Positions 6,515 to 6,892 of a stretch of DNA of 6,892 bases are shown piece by piece. The stretch comes from Desulfobulbus sp. (GTDB taxonomy: Bacteria; Pseudomonadota; Gammaproteobacteria; Burkholderiales; Rhodocyclaceae): NCBI GenBank assembly GCA_009782025.1, contig WQUQ01000069.1, positions 1 through 6,892 of the forward strand. Direction: 5' to 3'. The notes beneath the pieces are model-generated. The model did no database searches. It worked only from the letters and a program-made list of their open reading frames with translations, and was not told the DNA's origin. Within the stretch, counting starts at the first letter, position 1, and each line of letters opens with the position of its first letter. A program made the position numbers and the translations under genes.

Positions 6515-6892
6515 TCAAGCCATCCCCCCATTCACCGAAATCACCTGCCCGGTCACATAGGCGGCTGCTTCGGATGCCAGAAAGCCGACCAGCGCCGCCA
6601 CTTCTTCCGGTTTGCCGGCGCGTTTCATGGGCACCAGCCGGGCAATGCTTTCCGCATCAAACGTGCTCCTGCTCATCGCCGATTCGATAATCCCCGGCGC
6701 GACCGCATTGACGGTGATGTTGCGGCTCGCCAGCTCCAGCGCCAGCGATTTGCTGGCGGCATGCAGCGCGCCTTTGGCGGCGGCGTAATTGACCTGGCCG
6801 CGATTGCCGATGAGGCCGGCAATCGACGAGATGGTGATGATGCGCCCCCAGCGGCTGCGGATCATGGGCATGACGAGCGGTTGCGTGACGTT
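6515..6892 (-). CDS. fabG: 3-oxoacyl-ACP reductase, FabG type (partial, C-terminal part)
   Basis: The C-terminal 125 residues of a short-chain dehydrogenase/reductase are visible; the NAD(P)H-binding N-terminal half lies beyond the right edge. The segment carries GRIITISSIAG with the catalytic serine (visible residue 23), NYAAAKGAL with Tyr36 and Lys40, the NITVNAVAPGIIESAM stretch and the ending YVTGQVISVNGGMA. FabG reduces beta-ketoacyl-ACP to beta-hydroxyacyl-ACP using NADPH. APE clusters carry a dedicated FabG-like reductase, and the location beside the ACP, KS and CLF genes suggests the same here rather than the housekeeping enzyme. It is on the same strand as KS1-CLF but separated from them by the plus-strand ACP-KS2-MT1-MT2 block. 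An ATG at 6871 is internal, not the start: the reading frame stays open to base 6892 with family-like sequence. Confidence 0.92.
   Translation of the reverse strand, partial: NVTQPLVMPMIRSRWGRIITISSIAGLIGNRGQVNYAAAKGALHAASKSLALELASRNITVNAVAPGIIESAMSRSTFDAESIARLVPMKRAGKPEEVAALVGFLASEAAAYVTGQVISVNGGMA

Overview
The window is GC-rich DNA carrying part of a type II fatty-acid/polyketide-like gene cluster of the aryl polyene (APE) family, the family of membrane-bound yellow pigments that includes xanthomonadin- and flexirubin-type compounds. Gene style, GC content and the dispersed palindromic repeats suggest a Gram-negative proteobacterium, perhaps a betaproteobacterium. That placement is inference; no rRNA or lineage marker is present.

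Layout from left to right. A PIN-domain VapC/FitB-type toxin gene (103-507, +) meets the cluster tail to tail. The minus strand then holds a two-gene unit, a ketosynthase (KS1, 1297-2529) followed by a ketosynthase-like chain-length factor (CLF, 488-1300), joined by an ATGA stop/start overlap. A divergent intergenic region (about 2530-2642) carries a good minus-strand promoter and a hairpin. The plus strand then carries an acyl carrier protein (2643-2888), a second ketosynthase (KS2, 2881-4164), a UbiE-like methyltransferase (MT1, 4157-4996) and a second class I methyltransferase (MT2, 5172-6056). The first three are joined by 8-base overlaps. At the right edge, a FabG-type ketoreductase on the minus strand (6515-6892) runs out of the window.

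How the genes fit together: the ACP would carry the growing chain. KS1 with the CLF, and separately KS2, would condense it with malonyl units, and FabG would reduce the beta-keto groups. A dehydratase, the starter-unit enzymes and transport or export genes would be needed for a full pathway and probably lie outside the window. The two methyltransferases would modify the head group or another intermediate; their substrates cannot be read from sequence.

The most unusual content is non-coding. A family of MITE-like elements of about 170 bp, with 11-bp terminal inverted repeats (ATTCCATTTCT / AGAAATGGAAT), fills nearly all intergenic DNA around MT2: one copy at 4996-5166 and three head-on at 6056-6507. 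The elements begin on the last base of the stop codons of MT1 and MT2, and their GGAAT end lies exactly five bases upstream of the start codons of both MT2 and vapC. A different purine-rich inverted repeat (4131-4255) encodes the KS2 C-terminus, the MT1 start site and about 33 residues of the MT1 N-terminus. The enzymes belong to known families. The repeat architecture is the part most likely to be undescribed.
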